Shown here piece after piece: positions 1 to 7,765 of a DNA stretch of 64,000 nucleotides. A program made the position numbers and the translations under genes. This DNA comes from Nonomuraea typhae. Its GTDB lineage: Bacteria > Actinomycetota > Actinomycetes > Streptosporangiales > Streptosporangiaceae. The stretch is from NCBI RefSeq assembly GCF_009760925.1, contig NZ_VRLV01000016.1:124001-188000 (forward strand), given 5' to 3'. The notes below the pieces were generated by a model. The model ran no database searches. It had not been told where the DNA came from and worked only from the letters and a program-made list of their open reading frames with translations. Position 1 is the first letter of the stretch. Each line of letters opens with the position of its first letter.

Positions 1-378
1 GAGAAGGTCCTGGACGACGGGCGTATCCAGACCATCGAAGGCAACAGCGGAGACGCCTGCAAGCGGCGCGTTCGTAGCGCGGGCGTCATCGCAGGCTTCT
101 GGAACCCGCCCTACACCGCCGACGCACCGAAGGACGAAGTGGAGGTTCTCGTGGCCAAGATGCCGCTGCTCAAGGTCGGCGCCAAGGGAACCGCGGTGAA
201 GCGCGCCTTCTACCTGCTGATGTCTCATGGCTACGGCATCGACCCGGGCGTCTACGACGACATGACGTACACGCGGGCTATGGGGGAGAAGGTTGCAGCC
301 TTCCAGAAGGCGAAGAAGCTCACCGCGGACAAAGAAATTGGCCCACTGACTTGGGCCGCTCTGATCAGCGCGTCCTGA
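1..378 (+). CDS. Phage endolysin, C-terminal part (gene starts before the window)
   Basis: The reading frame is open from base 1 and ends at the TGA at 376-378. The first residues read IEGNSGDACKRRVRS followed by IAGFWNPPY, which is the end of a CHAP-type amidase/peptidase domain of actinophage lysins. A short linker leads to a peptidoglycan-binding-like domain (from about MPLLKVGAKGTAVKRAF to the end) with the usual AFQKAKKL and GPLTWAAL pattern. It would cut host peptidoglycan at lysis. The catalytic Cys and His lie outside the window, so activity cannot be judged. Holin-like and structural-type genes follow on the same strand. Confidence 0.75.
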   Translation, partial: EKVLDDGRIQTIEGNSGDACKRRVRSAGVIAGFWNPPYTADAPKDEVEVLVAKMPLLKVGAKGTAVKRAFYLLMSHGYGIDPGVYDDMTYTRAMGEKVAAFQKAKKLTADKEIGPLTWAALISAS

Positions 379-440
379 TCGATGAGGCCAACTGATCACG
401 ACTGAGATCCGGTGCTCGTGTGCCACTTCTCAGTCACCTG

Positions 441-464
441 AGGCGCACCCGCAGAGGTGCGCCT
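441..464 (+). terminator. Hairpin after the endolysin gene
   Basis: Perfect 9-bp arms AGGCGCACC (441-449) and GGTGCGCCT (456-464) with a 6-nt loop lie 63 bp after the endolysin stop. There is no U-tract, so it may be a weak or transcript-protecting hairpin. Confidence 0.45.
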
Positions 465-496
465 TCGTATGTCACCTCCTTGAGGAGCACTTTCAA

Positions 497-529
497 ATGC
501 GCATCACCAAGAGCTTCTACGCGCGGTGA
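497..529 (+). CDS. Ten-codon mini-ORF ahead of the Ig-like phage protein
   Basis: The ATG at 497 follows a GAGGAG box and reads MRITKSFYAR before a TGA that overlaps the next start (TGATG). It may be a leader peptide coupling translation of the next gene, or the remnant of a longer N-terminus shifted out of frame. Nothing beyond position and ribosome-binding site supports it. Confidence 0.25.
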   Translation: MRITKSFYAR

Positions 530-1056
530 TGGACAGTCAGCGTGCCGCGGCGTTGAACGCCGCTGTCGCCGTGCATGCCGCGTTCGGTCTCAGGCTGCAT
601 CGCGGCGTCGACCGTGACATCACCGCCCGGCAGGCCGAGCTGGCGATCCGCCGCACTGCGGACGTGTTCGCTGCTTGGCTGGCCGGCACTTCCCGGATCC
701 GGCTGGTGCCGGGCCCGGTCGTCAACGAGTGGACAGGTGAGCCTGTCGATCACATTCAGGGAGCAATCATGCAGATGAACACCGGCCAGAAGTGCAGCAT
801 CGTCTGCGACACCGAGGACGCCGCCGGCTACGACACCGTCGAGACGATCGAGTGGTCGCTGGACAACCCGGACGTCGCCACGCTGCAGGTGTCTGAGGAC
901 ACCCGCACCTGCACGGTCGTGTCCGGCGCTCCGGGGTCGGCGGTCCTGACCGCGTCCATCCCGGCTCTCGGCCTGTCGGCGACGCTGGCCGTCGATGTGG
1001 TGCCCGCGGGTACGGCCACGATCGAGCTGGTGCCTGGCGAGGTCGTGAGCGAGTAG
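526..1056 (+). CDS. Phage protein with a bacterial Ig-like domain, function unknown
   Basis: About 176 residues, starting at GTG 526 or ATG 529. The N-terminal 60 residues are helical and alanine-rich. The second half (from about residue 75) reads as a beta-sandwich of the BIG2/Ig-like type, for example EWSLDNPDVATLQV and a final VDVVPAGTATIELV, domains common in phage head or tail decoration proteins. It lies between the endolysin and a holin-like gene, and its TAG overlaps the next GTG. A decoration or host-attachment role is inferred from the fold only. Confidence 0.5.
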   Translation: MMDSQRAAALNAAVAVHAAFGLRLHRGVDRDITARQAELAIRRTADVFAAWLAGTSRIRLVPGPVVNEWTGEPVDHIQGAIMQMNTGQKCSIVCDTEDAAGYDTVETIEWSLDNPDVATLQVSEDTRTCTVVSGAPGSAVLTASIPALGLSATLAVDVVPAGTATIELVPGEVVSE

Positions 1057-1412
1057 TGGACGGCTTCAAGATCCTGGGCCGTGACCCGGCCGCGATCCTG
1101 TACGGCCTGCAGTCGCTGCTCGCGGTCGTGGTCGCCTTCGGTGTGATCACGGGCAGCGCGGCCGACTACACGATGACGGTCGCGAACGGCGTGATGGCGC
1201 TGACCGTGGCATTGACCACGAGGCCGTTCGTCGTCGCCGCGATCACCGGCGCCGCGCAGACGATTCTCACGGGCATCGTGGCGTTCGGGATCGACGGCCT
1301 GACGTTCACCACTGAGCAGCAGGGCGTCATCATCGCCGCCCTGTCGGCGCTGCTGGGCCTCATGCTTCGGCCGAACCAGGAGCCGAAGGAGACGGCGGTC
1401 ACCCGGGCATGA
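1056..1412 (+). CDS. Holin-like membrane protein
   Basis: 118 residues, GTG start overlapping the previous stop (TAGTG). Three hydrophobic stretches (about residues 15-38, 45-60, 65-105) separated by short polar turns, with a charged C-terminal tail (LRPNQEPKETAVTRA), fit a phage holin. Its place just after the endolysin supports a lysis role. No family signature could be recognised by eye, so holin is a positional and topological call. The stop overlaps the next ATG (ATGA), so the genes are co-translated. Confidence 0.5.
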   Translation: MDGFKILGRDPAAILYGLQSLLAVVVAFGVITGSAADYTMTVANGVMALTVALTTRPFVVAAITGAAQTILTGIVAFGIDGLTFTTEQQGVIIAALSALLGLMLRPNQEPKETAVTRA

Positions 1413-1573
1413 GCGTGGTGTCTGTCCGCCTCTCAGACGAGCTGGCGGACCATCTGCGCCTCGCGGCGATGCCGGCCTCGGGCGGCTTCTGGTCGCCGTC
1501 CAGCGGAGCGCTGCACCTGACGTGCGCGGGCTGCGGGTCGCCTTTGCCCGTGAAACTCACGGTCACGAACTGA
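1409..1573 (+). CDS. Small phage protein with one Cys pair
   Basis: 54 residues starting MSVVSVRLSDELADH, with ATG overlapping the previous stop by ATGA. The only clear feature is a CAGC pair near residue 40, half of a zinc ribbon. The start of the sequence resembles the first strand and helix of small DNA-binding proteins, but that is weak. Function unknown; it belongs to the phage gene string by overlap and strand. Confidence 0.5.
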   Translation: MSVVSVRLSDELADHLRLAAMPASGGFWSPSSGALHLTCAGCGSPLPVKLTVTN

Positions 1574-1629
1574 CCTGCCGCCCGTCTTGCGGAGTGGCTT
1601 GACGATCAAGTGCTGGTGATGGAGGTCTA

Positions 1630-1797
1630 ATGCGTCCCGCACCCGACTTCTTCGAGGATGACGAGGACCCGCGCCGCGTCCTGGCGGTGTTCGAGTCTGG
1701 CCAGCAGCGGGTCACCACACAGCCGCCGATCTCCAGGCACGTCGCTGAGCTGCTGGGCATCCCGCTTGATGATCCGGATGTGGCGCGGGAGGTGTGA
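1630..1797 (+). CDS. Small acidic phage protein, unknown
   Basis: 55 residues beginning MRPAPDFFEDDEDP, preceded by GGAGG at 1621-1625. The acidic N-terminus is followed by a helical segment with HVAELLGIPLDDPD. The TGA overlaps the next ATG (TGATG). The style resembles the short head-to-tail or tail-assembly companions of siphophages, but no function can be assigned. Confidence 0.5.
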   Translation: MRPAPDFFEDDEDPRRVLAVFESGQQRVTTQPPISRHVAELLGIPLDDPDVAREV

Positions 1798-2177
1798 TGG
1801 CTCCGATGCTCGGCCGCCAGGCGTGGGGGCGTGTGGTCTGCTCGCGCGGTGACGGGCCGCGAAGCGTGAAGGTGGAGCGGGCCAGGGAGAAGCGGGATTT
1901 CGCCCGCGAGCTGCTGCCTGGGCGCTTCCGGGACTCTATGCGGTTCGAGGACGGCGACTGCCTCCACGGCTGCAACGGCGGATGCGTGTACGGCGGCAGC
2001 GACGTGTGCACGTTCGTCTGCCACGAACTGGAGCCTCACGTCGAGGCGGTGTTCGACCGGCTGGACCGGCGGGCGATGGAGATCCTCAACGAGGAGATCA
2101 TCCAGTTCGCCGAGTGGTCGCTGCCGTTGGCGGTCGAGGCCGCCGAGCTGATGGGCGTCGTCTGGGACGACGACTAG
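1797..2177 (+). CDS. Cys-containing phage protein, unknown
   Basis: 126 residues from the ATG that overlaps the preceding TGA. A central segment DCLHGCNGGCVYGGSDVC holds four cysteines in 18 residues, likely a metal site. The C-terminal half is a long acidic helix (EEIIQFAEWSLPLAVEAAEL). This is the last gene of the plus-strand phage block and is followed by a strong terminator. No family recognised. Confidence 0.5.
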   Translation: MAPMLGRQAWGRVVCSRGDGPRSVKVERAREKRDFARELLPGRFRDSMRFEDGDCLHGCNGGCVYGGSDVCTFVCHELEPHVEAVFDRLDRRAMEILNEEIIQFAEWSLPLAVEAAELMGVVWDDD

Positions 2178-2290
2178 GTTCGATCATGCCGTGATGTCGC
2201 GTTGAACTCGACATCGCGATAGGTCTGAGGCGTATCGTCGTAGAGCGCCGTCGCCTCGAAACGTGGACGCCCCCGCCGTGAAGCGGAAGG

Positions 2291-2322
2291 CCCCGCTCGT
2301 CTCCTTCGGGAGGCGGGCGGGG
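2291..2322 (+). terminator. Terminator ending the phage block
   Basis: GC-rich 14-bp arms (2291-2304 and 2309-2322) with a TTCG tetraloop and two G-T wobbles, followed by CTTCTT. The next genes run towards it on the minus strand, so it probably works in both directions. Confidence 0.7.
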
Positions 2323-2529
2323 CTTCTTGGCGTTGTGCGGGGGTTGGTGTCCGGCCGCCGGGCCTGCGCGCCGCGGCGGCCGGACTGGTCCCTCGCCTCC
2401 CGAGGGGCATCCCCACCCCTTGTGGTTTAGGGACGTTCCAAACACGGGATAGGTTCACACCAACTTGTCCGCTTCCGGACACGTCGGAACCCCGGGACTT
2501 CTTCGCCTCGTGAGCCCCGCTTTCGCTGG

Positions 2530-3153
2530 TTACGCGTTCCCTGGGCCGCTTGCGAACTGCAGGATCTCGGCGGGATCCCACAGCGGCGTCCGGGCCACAT
2601 GGCGGGCAGGGCGGGGAGCTTGACCACGAGCCACGTAGGCGCGCCAGGTGGATGACGCTATCGGCCGGCCCCGCTCCCGCAAGAAGGCGAGAACCTGCTC
2701 CATGGTCATCCCTGTCTCGGCTCCGGAGTCGATGCGCTCACGCGGCGTGGGCCCGAGGACATGCCAGCCGGGCGGGATCTTCGCGGCCTGCTCTTCCAGC
2801 CAGTCGTGCGGGTCCTTGCCGGAGGTGGCCGGATAGCGGCTCCAGCCCCTCCATGGGCGGCGTTCGGGCTGCCCGGCCTGCTCGGAGGTGTACCAGTGCT
2901 CCCAGTCGGCGAGGCGCTCTCTGATCGGCGTATCGGACTCGACCCAAATTTCGGCGGCGACGGCCAGCGGAGCGGCTGCGATGGCCTCAGCCAGGGTACG
3001 AGCGCGAGGCGACAGGCGATCCAGGTCGACCTCGTCGTAGCCCGGTCGGACGCGGGCAACTTTCTCCCCGTGGCCATTTCCGGTGGTGATGAGTTCGCCG
3101 TCGCTGTCGAGGTGAGGGGTGCTCTCGCGTAGCTGGATCTTCACGGTGGCCAT
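2530..3153 (-). CDS. Element protein with C-terminal HTH-like segment, unknown
   Basis: 207 residues; ATG preceded by AGGAG. Residues 1-110 show no recognisable fold. The last 60 residues (from MTMEQVLAFLRERGRPI, ending with WDPAEILQFA) look like a MerR/excisionase-type helix-turn-helix with wing. Such proteins are frequent in actinomycete integrative elements, where some act in excision or as replication-region regulators. It is 12 bp downstream of the HTH gene 3166-3684 and should share its transcript. Role unproven. Confidence 0.5.
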   Translation of the reverse strand: MATVKIQLRESTPHLDSDGELITTGNGHGEKVARVRPGYDEVDLDRLSPRARTLAEAIAAAPLAVAAEIWVESDTPIRERLADWEHWYTSEQAGQPERRPWRGWSRYPATSGKDPHDWLEEQAAKIPPGWHVLGPTPRERIDSGAETGMTMEQVLAFLRERGRPIASSTWRAYVARGQAPRPARHVARTPLWDPAEILQFASGPGNA

Positions 3154-3165
3154 GTGGCTGGCTCC

Positions 3166-3684
3166 TTACCTGCAGTCGCAGGTGCGCTCGTCCAGGCCGC
3201 AGTAGTGGCACTCTCCGGCCGGGGCGGGGGACGGGATCGCGTCGGCGAGCTGGCCCATGATGCCGGGGCTGCGCAGTGTGAGGTCCGCGTACAGGCCGCT
3301 GTTTTCGAGGGCCTCAGCAGCTGCGTCCCGCTCGGCGAGCCGCCGCAGCATGTCGAGGCCATGATTGATGGCCTCTTGCGCGGTCTGGCCGTCGCCGATG
3401 GTGCCGATGTGGTGCCCGTTCCGGTATTCGCTGGCGCGCCAGCAGGCGGGGCCGAGCTGGTCGCTGTAGGTGGCGATGACCGTGGTGGTGTCGTCGACGC
3501 GGTGCTCAACTGGGGCGTGGCTCATGCGGCGCTCCTTGCCTAGGGTGACGCGGTAGGCGAGTGAGGCGGCTTCGATGATCCACCGGCCGGCGGCCTTGGC
3601 TGCGGCGACGACGCCGGTCCGGCACCAGTGGCGGATGGTGGCGACGGTGACTCCGGCGGTCTGGGCGGCAGCGGTGGTGTTCAT
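3166..3684 (-). CDS. MerR-like HTH protein, probable autoregulator
   Basis: 172 residues from the ATG at 3684, chosen because GAAAGG sits 8-10 bp upstream; a longer in-frame start at 3717 would place the promoter inside the gene. Residues 4-45 (AAQTAGVTVATIRHWCRTG, then AGRWIIEAASL) form a MerR-type helix-turn-helix. The C-terminus has CHYCGLDERTCDC, a likely zinc knuckle. Just upstream is a promoter whose 18-bp spacer carries a dyad (3713-3748), the arrangement expected of a MerR-like autoregulator. Heads an operon with 2530-3153. Confidence 0.55.
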   Translation of the reverse strand: MNTTAAAQTAGVTVATIRHWCRTGVVAAAKAAGRWIIEAASLAYRVTLGKERRMSHAPVEHRVDDTTTVIATYSDQLGPACWRASEYRNGHHIGTIGDGQTAQEAINHGLDMLRRLAERDAAAEALENSGLYADLTLRSPGIMGQLADAIPSPAPAGECHYCGLDERTCDCR

Positions 3685-3712
3685 CGGGGCGCCTTTCTGA
3701 TTGGATATCCAG

Positions 3713-3748
3713 ACCATACAGCGTCACGCTGTACAGCATCAAGCTGTA
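3713..3748 (-). promoter_or_regulatory. Promoter with two joined dyads (operator) for the 3684-2530 operon
   Basis: On the minus strand -35 TTGATG (3737-3742) and -10 TATGGT (3713-3718) are 18 bp apart. A perfect 8+1+8 palindrome occupies 3717-3733 and an imperfect copy 3732-3748, sharing two bases. The dyads cover the -35, the spacer and part of the -10, so a bound protein would control this promoter directly. Confidence 0.6.
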
Positions 3749-3960
3749 CGAGTCCGATGTCCTCATCCGGACACACCAGAGCCTTCGCCTCCCGAGGCTG
3801 GCCATACCAGCAGGAGCGCTTCCTGCGCGAGACCGAGTCGAGCAGGCCGAAGGAGAAGTCCGCCGCGGCGGAGCCCAGCACCCCGCGGGGAAGGGGATTC
3901 TTCTACGCGGTAGGAAAGATCTCTCGCGTCATCGTTGACGGCGGCGGCCTACGCTGTCGA

Positions 3961-4008
3961 TGGGCCTCCTGCCTGCTGATACCACCGAGTCCGCCGGCAG
4001 GAGGCCCA
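3961..4008 (-). terminator. Long hairpin downstream of the 4016 gene
   Basis: Perfect 13-bp arms TGGGCCTCCTGCC and GGCAGGAGGCCCA (3961-3973, 3996-4008) separated by 22 bp, 8 bp after the stop of the small membrane protein on the minus strand. Likely its terminator. Confidence 0.55.
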
Positions 4009-4015
4009 GCCATCC

Positions 4016-4138
4016 CTAGGAGGGGTGGCGCGGGTCGAAGGTCACCCACAGGATCCACAGCACCAGCTTGGCCACAGCCACGATGGTGCGGATCCACTGG
4101 TGCTTCTTCGGCCCGTCGTCGCGGTTGTCGTCCGACAC
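4016..4138 (-). CDS. 40-residue single-pass membrane protein
   Basis: Starts GTG at 4138 with AGGAGAC upstream. A charged, hydrophilic first half (VSDDNRDDGPKKHQW) is followed by one hydrophobic helix, RTIVAVAKLVLWILWVTF, and a short tail. Too short for family assignment. The clear ribosome-binding site, topology and own terminator support it as a real gene. Function unknown. Confidence 0.5.
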   Translation of the reverse strand: MSDDNRDDGPKKHQWIRTIVAVAKLVLWILWVTFDPRHPS

Positions 4139-4338
4139 GTTCGTCTCCTGTCTCACCGGACCGTCCGGTGCGCAGTCCTGACGGACCGGGGCGCGAGGCG
4201 CCGACGCTGCCGCCCGCTCACGATGGTCCACACCGCGAAGGTGCGCAACGCCTCGTCCTGGGCGGGAGCGGATCTTTCTACCGCGGTGGCGGAGAACCCT
4301 CCGTAGGGGGATGATCCTTACTCGCGAAGACGCGCAAA

Positions 4339-4365
4339 GGCCCCGCCCTCCCAGAGGGCGGGGCC
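4339..4365 (-). terminator. Terminator after the lipoprotein gene
   Basis: Perfect 11-bp arms GGCCCCGCCCT and AGGGCGGGGCC with a 5-nt loop, 9 bp downstream of the lipoprotein stop on the minus strand; TTTGCG follows. Confidence 0.7.
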
Positions 4366-4373
4366 CGGGAACC

Positions 4374-4781
4374 TCAAGCGCTGCGCCACCTCGCCTGCGC
4401 CCCGCCCTTCGATGTGCACCGCATCAGCGTGCCCGCGTTCGTCCGCCCCAGAGCGCCCTGTGGCGAGCAGAAGGCCCCCGGGTGCACACCTGACTGGATG
4501 GACGGCCGGGGCTTGCGCGTCCGGGTGGGCTTCGGTGTCGGCCTGGGAGTCCGGATCTTCACCTTGGGCTTCTTCGGCCGCGGCGTGGTGGGCGACACCG
4601 TCGGTGTCGGGCTGGGAGACGACGTCGTCTCGCCGGCCAGAGCAGGTGTCGGCGTGGCGGACTCTGCGGCCAGAACCGCGCTCTCCGTGGAAGTGGGGAG
4701 CGACGCCGGCGTGGAGCTGGTGGCGGCCGAGCAGCCCGTCACAAGAGCGAGCGCGAGTACGGCAAGGGGGAGAGAGCGCAT
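4374..4781 (-). CDS. Secreted lipoprotein with a proline/threonine stalk
   Basis: 135 residues from the ATG at 4781 (AAGGGTG upstream). MRSLPLAVLALALVTGCSA is a lipoprotein signal peptide with lipobox VTGC. A long low-complexity stalk of Thr, Pro, Ser and Lys follows to about residue 90. The C-terminal domain (HPGAFCSPQGALGRT, then LMRCTSKGG) has two conserved cysteines and matches a short extracellular module common at the C-terminus of actinobacterial secreted proteins. It would be anchored outside the membrane. It may act in surface exclusion or mating, but that is only a guess. Confidence 0.65.
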   Translation of the reverse strand: MRSLPLAVLALALVTGCSAATSSTPASLPTSTESAVLAAESATPTPALAGETTSSPSPTPTVSPTTPRPKKPKVKIRTPRPTPKPTRTRKPRPSIQSGVHPGAFCSPQGALGRTNAGTLMRCTSKGGAQARWRSA

Positions 4782-4929
4782 CGTTGCACCCTTCGGGGAT
4801 TGGTGTGGGTGGCGACCCGAAGAGTGAGACGACCGAGAGTCACGCAAGGTTGTCTCAGAGTGGCGTTCTGTTGGTATCCCAGTGGGCGCCCTCGGCCTCG
4901 CGACGCCGTGGGCGCCTTCGGGAGGGCAG

Positions 4930-6015
4930 CTAAGCGCGGCGGGCTCGAAGTGAGCTGATGCTCACCACGTTGGTGATGCGGCGGCTTGGTAGCTCGCTCC
5001 CGGTCGCGTGCCGGCTGAGAACGTCCTCGGCGAACGCGGGCGTCCAGTTGGCCGATCTCGCCAGCCCCTGGGCCGGGTGCGGGCCGTACAGGGTTTCTGC
5101 CATGGCGCGGAAGCCGCGCGGCTTGATGGGTGCGATGGCCGCTCGTTCTCGAAGTCGTTCGCCGCGGGCCGCCATCTGCTTGAACAGGCTGGTGTAGCGC
5201 TGCTCGTCGATGCGCTCCAGGCGGCGAGCGGTGCGGATGAGTGCGGCGATGGACACGCCCCAGCGTCTCTTCAGAAGGGCGAAGTCCTGAATCGTCGGGT
5301 GTGCGGGCATCTCTCGCCGCATCGCATCAAGCGGGGTCAGGAAGTGCATGGCGAACTCGTCTGCCTCCTGCTCCAGCGTTTTGCTGGCGCCGGCTCCGCG
5401 GTGCAGGAGGCCGTGGCCGAGTTCGTGGGCGGTGGACCACAGTTGCCGGTCGCCGGCGTCGACGTCGAGGAGGGCAAGGACCAGCCGATCCTGCAGCCAG
5501 AGTGAGAACGCATCGCGGCGGGTGTTGGGCAGCGGGAGGGCGACGACGAGAACTCCCGCGTGCTCGAGCAGGACTGGCAGGCCGATGGCCGGCTCGTGCG
5601 GGCTGAGCCCCAACGCGTCCCTGGCGCCCTTCGCGGCTATCTCGGGGTCCGTGCCGAGTGGCATCGAGGCGAGGGTGAGGGCGGGGCCTTCGAGATGGTC
5701 GAGCATGGTCACGGCTGCTTCGGCGACGATCTCGCCGCCCCGCTTGGCCTGGTTCGACTCCTTGACGCTCATGCCGGCCCGCGCCCGGAAGTGAGTCGGC
5801 AGGCCCTCGAAGGTGACCCGTGGCGCCTGCTGGAAGAAGTCGACGGGGAATCCGGTCGTGGTCGCGAACTGGGTCAGGACGGAGAAGGGCAGTTCGGTGA
5901 GGTCTCGTTCGGCGTTCGACAGGGTGCCCTGGCTGATGCCGATCTCGTCGGCCAGGGCTCTCTGGGTGAGCAGGCAGAACTCGCGCGCTTGCGTCAGCCG
6001 AGTTCCGTAGATCAC
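4930..6015 (-). CDS. XRE regulator fused to an ImmA/IrrE metallopeptidase
   Basis: 361 residues from GTG 6015, which overlaps the upstream stop (GTGA) and has GAGGAAGAG in front. Residues 8-60 are an XRE helix-turn-helix (LADEIGISQGTLSNAERD). Residues 140-260 are an ImmA/IrrE peptidase with zinc motif HELGH at 197-201 and the downstream acidic helix EQEADEFAMHF giving the third ligand. In ICEs and prophages such proteins cleave the element's repressor after DNA damage, or are the peptidase half of toxin-antitoxin-like pairs. Translational coupling to the unknown 6012-6650 protein suggests a two-component switch or defence unit. Confidence 0.75.
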   Translation of the reverse strand: MIYGTRLTQAREFCLLTQRALADEIGISQGTLSNAERDLTELPFSVLTQFATTTGFPVDFFQQAPRVTFEGLPTHFRARAGMSVKESNQAKRGGEIVAEAAVTMLDHLEGPALTLASMPLGTDPEIAAKGARDALGLSPHEPAIGLPVLLEHAGVLVVALPLPNTRRDAFSLWLQDRLVLALLDVDAGDRQLWSTAHELGHGLLHRGAGASKTLEQEADEFAMHFLTPLDAMRREMPAHPTIQDFALLKRRWGVSIAALIRTARRLERIDEQRYTSLFKQMAARGERLRERAAIAPIKPRGFRAMAETLYGPHPAQGLARSANWTPAFAEDVLSRHATGSELPSRRITNVVSISSLRARRA

Positions 6016-6650
6016 TGTGACTCTTCCTCCCCGAGTGCCGTCTGGGTGTCCCGGCGACGGTACTGCAGATCTTCGACCTGGGTGTAACGGCCCAGCAGAG
6101 GCGTTCGCCAATCCACTGTGACCTGGCCACCATGGACGCCGACCGGCCTGACCAAGTCGAATCTCACGATGGTGGAGCCTTCGGCTGTCCAGTGGATGAT
6201 GACGTGGTTCTTCTTGACCTGCCGCGCTTTGATCTCTTCGAAGTCGAGGGAGAGTTCGTCGTCACCGACGACGGGGATCTGGCGTTCGGGGATCTGGTGG
6301 ACGAAGTTGAGCTTCGCTCGTGTGGTCGGTTTCGGGATCTTGATGTCCTGCGTGTGCCACGTGCGGACGATGTCGTGTTCGAGGTGGAAGATGAGACCGC
6401 TCATCGGGAGCCCGAGATCATCGTCGTCGTCGAGTTCCGGGTTGAGCTGCTTGAGCTCTTCCATTGCTTCACGACGGGTCATGTGACGGTAGAAGTGGAT
6501 GTCGCCCTTGGGCTTCCAGCCGCGTTCGTCGTGGATGTGGTCGGCGGTCTGGATGCCCCTTTCCAGGGCGCGGAAGATCTCCTGGCAGGCGGTCTCTAAA
6601 CGGGCGAGCGTCCCCTCCGGGGAGTCCTCTCGGATCATGTGATTAATCAT
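6012..6650 (-). CDS. Unknown acidic partner of the ImmA peptidase
   Basis: About 212 residues from the ATG at 6650; a longer frame to 6800 would run into the divergent gene 6760. No Shine-Dalgarno box is visible, so the mRNA may be leaderless. Motifs include ACQEIFRALERGIQ, the run DDDDDLGLPM and a beta-rich second half (VIIHWTAEGSTIVRFDLV). It contains no family I can name. Its stop overlaps the start of the XRE-ImmA gene, so the two are made together. A toxin or sensor cut or held in check by the peptidase is a reasonable hypothesis only. Confidence 0.6.
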   Translation of the reverse strand: MINHMIREDSPEGTLARLETACQEIFRALERGIQTADHIHDERGWKPKGDIHFYRHMTRREAMEELKQLNPELDDDDDLGLPMSGLIFHLEHDIVRTWHTQDIKIPKPTTRAKLNFVHQIPERQIPVVGDDELSLDFEEIKARQVKKNHVIIHWTAEGSTIVRFDLVRPVGVHGGQVTVDWRTPLLGRYTQVEDLQYRRRDTQTALGEEESQ

Positions 6651-6759
6651 ATTCTGGCAAAATACACACCCGCCAGCTGAACACGCCGATACCGGGAGAC
6701 GCGCTTCCGTCGGCCTAGTCGTATGATCCTGCCGAACGGCGCTCAAATTGGGGGAGATC

Positions 6760-7056
6760 ATGGCTGACCTGGACATACCCGCCGACGTGCTCGAGCTCAA
6801 ACGGCAGTACTACGCCGCAGACGCACGCTGCTATGAGATCGCCGCCGGCCTGCCGTCCAGTGTGGACGTGGTCAATCTGGAGGCCGAGCCGGACCCTGAG
6901 CGCCAGGCGGATCTCGTTGAGGCGCGCTCCGACCGGCTGCGGCTCGTCGAGGAGATCAACCGGCACCCGTGGCTGGCCGGCGGAGAGAACCGGCATGCGC
7001 GGTGGATGGCCCTCAGCAAGGCGGCTCGAGAGAGTGTGGCGGCGCCGGCGGAGTGA
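6760..7056 (+). CDS. Conserved-looking small helical protein, unknown
   Basis: 98 residues from ATG 6760 with GGGGGAG immediately upstream. The sequence MADLDIPADVLELKRQYYAADARC and the helical middle resemble short proteins often seen in actinomycete plasmids and integrative elements. It is divergent from the ImmA pair and followed by a terminator. No function known to me. Confidence 0.55.
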   Translation: MADLDIPADVLELKRQYYAADARCYEIAAGLPSSVDVVNLEAEPDPERQADLVEARSDRLRLVEEINRHPWLAGGENRHARWMALSKAARESVAAPAE

Positions 7057-7085
7057 GGCGTACCGTTACTGAGCCTGGCAAACGA

Positions 7086-7117
7086 GAGCCCGCCCCCGCT
7101 TTCGGGGACGGGCGCTC
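7086..7117 (+). terminator. Hairpin between convergent genes
   Basis: Imperfect stem: GAGC plus CCGCCCCCG on one arm against CGGGGACGGGCGCTC on the other. It lies after 7056 on the plus strand and just after the minus-strand nuclease stop at 7130, so it can serve both. Confidence 0.5.
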
Positions 7118-7129
7118 AGCTATCTCGGG

Positions 7130-7765
7130 TCAGCAGGTGGCCAGCATGTCGGCCAACTCGTCGATCTCGGCCTGCTGAGCGCTCAAGCCCCAGTCGTACT
7201 TGATGTCGGTCCAGGACTTCGCGTAGTCACACCAGAAAGAGGCGAGCGGTGGTTTCCAGGTGGTGGGGTCTTGGTCGCCTTTGGCTTGGTTGACGTTGTC
7301 GGTGACGGCCCAGAGCTGTGTGTCCGACAGGCTGTTGGCGAAGGCGCGGCGCTTGGTCGTGGTCCAGGCCCAGGCTCCGGAGCGCCAGCTTTCTGACAGG
7401 GCCACCATGTGGTCAATGTCAAGATCACTGGCGGCGGTCCAGGTGGCGCCATCGTACGGCGAGTACCAAGAGCCGGATACGGCTGCGCATGAGGTGTTGA
7501 CGACGACGTTGTCGCCGTCCCGCTTAAGGACGGTTTCCCTGGTGTTGCATTGGCCCGAGATCGTGATCCAGTGAGGAAAGAGATCGCGATCATAGGTGTC
7601 TTCGTGGCTCTCCGGGGCGACTGCGATGAGCGCCAGCTCCTGCAGAGCCTGGGCTGTGGTCGGCATGCCCGGTGGGATAGCCACGGCGGGGCCAGCGAAG
7701 AGCGGGATGAGGAGGAGAGGTGTCAGGAGGAGGGTGAGCAGGGCGGCGAAGGGGGACTGCCGCAT
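7130..7765 (-). CDS. Secreted HNH nuclease (DUF1524/GmrSD-C-type)
   Basis: 211 residues from ATG 7765 (AGGAAGG upstream). A signal peptide covers about residues 1-30 (hydrophobic LLTLLLTPLLLIPLFAGPAV). The mature part has YDRDLFPHWITI, DIDHMVALSESWRSGA and an asparagine-rich segment (VTDNVNQAKGDQDP), the His and Asn positions of an HNH nuclease of the DUF1524 group. Many secreted actinobacterial nucleases have this layout. It would degrade extracellular DNA or act on incoming nucleic acid; export is inferred from the signal peptide. Monocistronic. Confidence 0.75.
   Translation of the reverse strand: MRQSPFAALLTLLLTPLLLIPLFAGPAVAIPPGMPTTAQALQELALIAVAPESHEDTYDRDLFPHWITISGQCNTRETVLKRDGDNVVVNTSCAAVSGSWYSPYDGATWTAASDLDIDHMVALSESWRSGAWAWTTTKRRAFANSLSDTQLWAVTDNVNQAKGDQDPTTWKPPLASFWCDYAKSWTDIKYDWGLSAQQAEIDELADMLATC

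Noticed and set aside
6640..6649. TGATTAATCA palindrome at the 6650 start as an operator
   Set aside because: A single 10-bp palindrome in AT-rich start-site DNA; too little to support a binding site.
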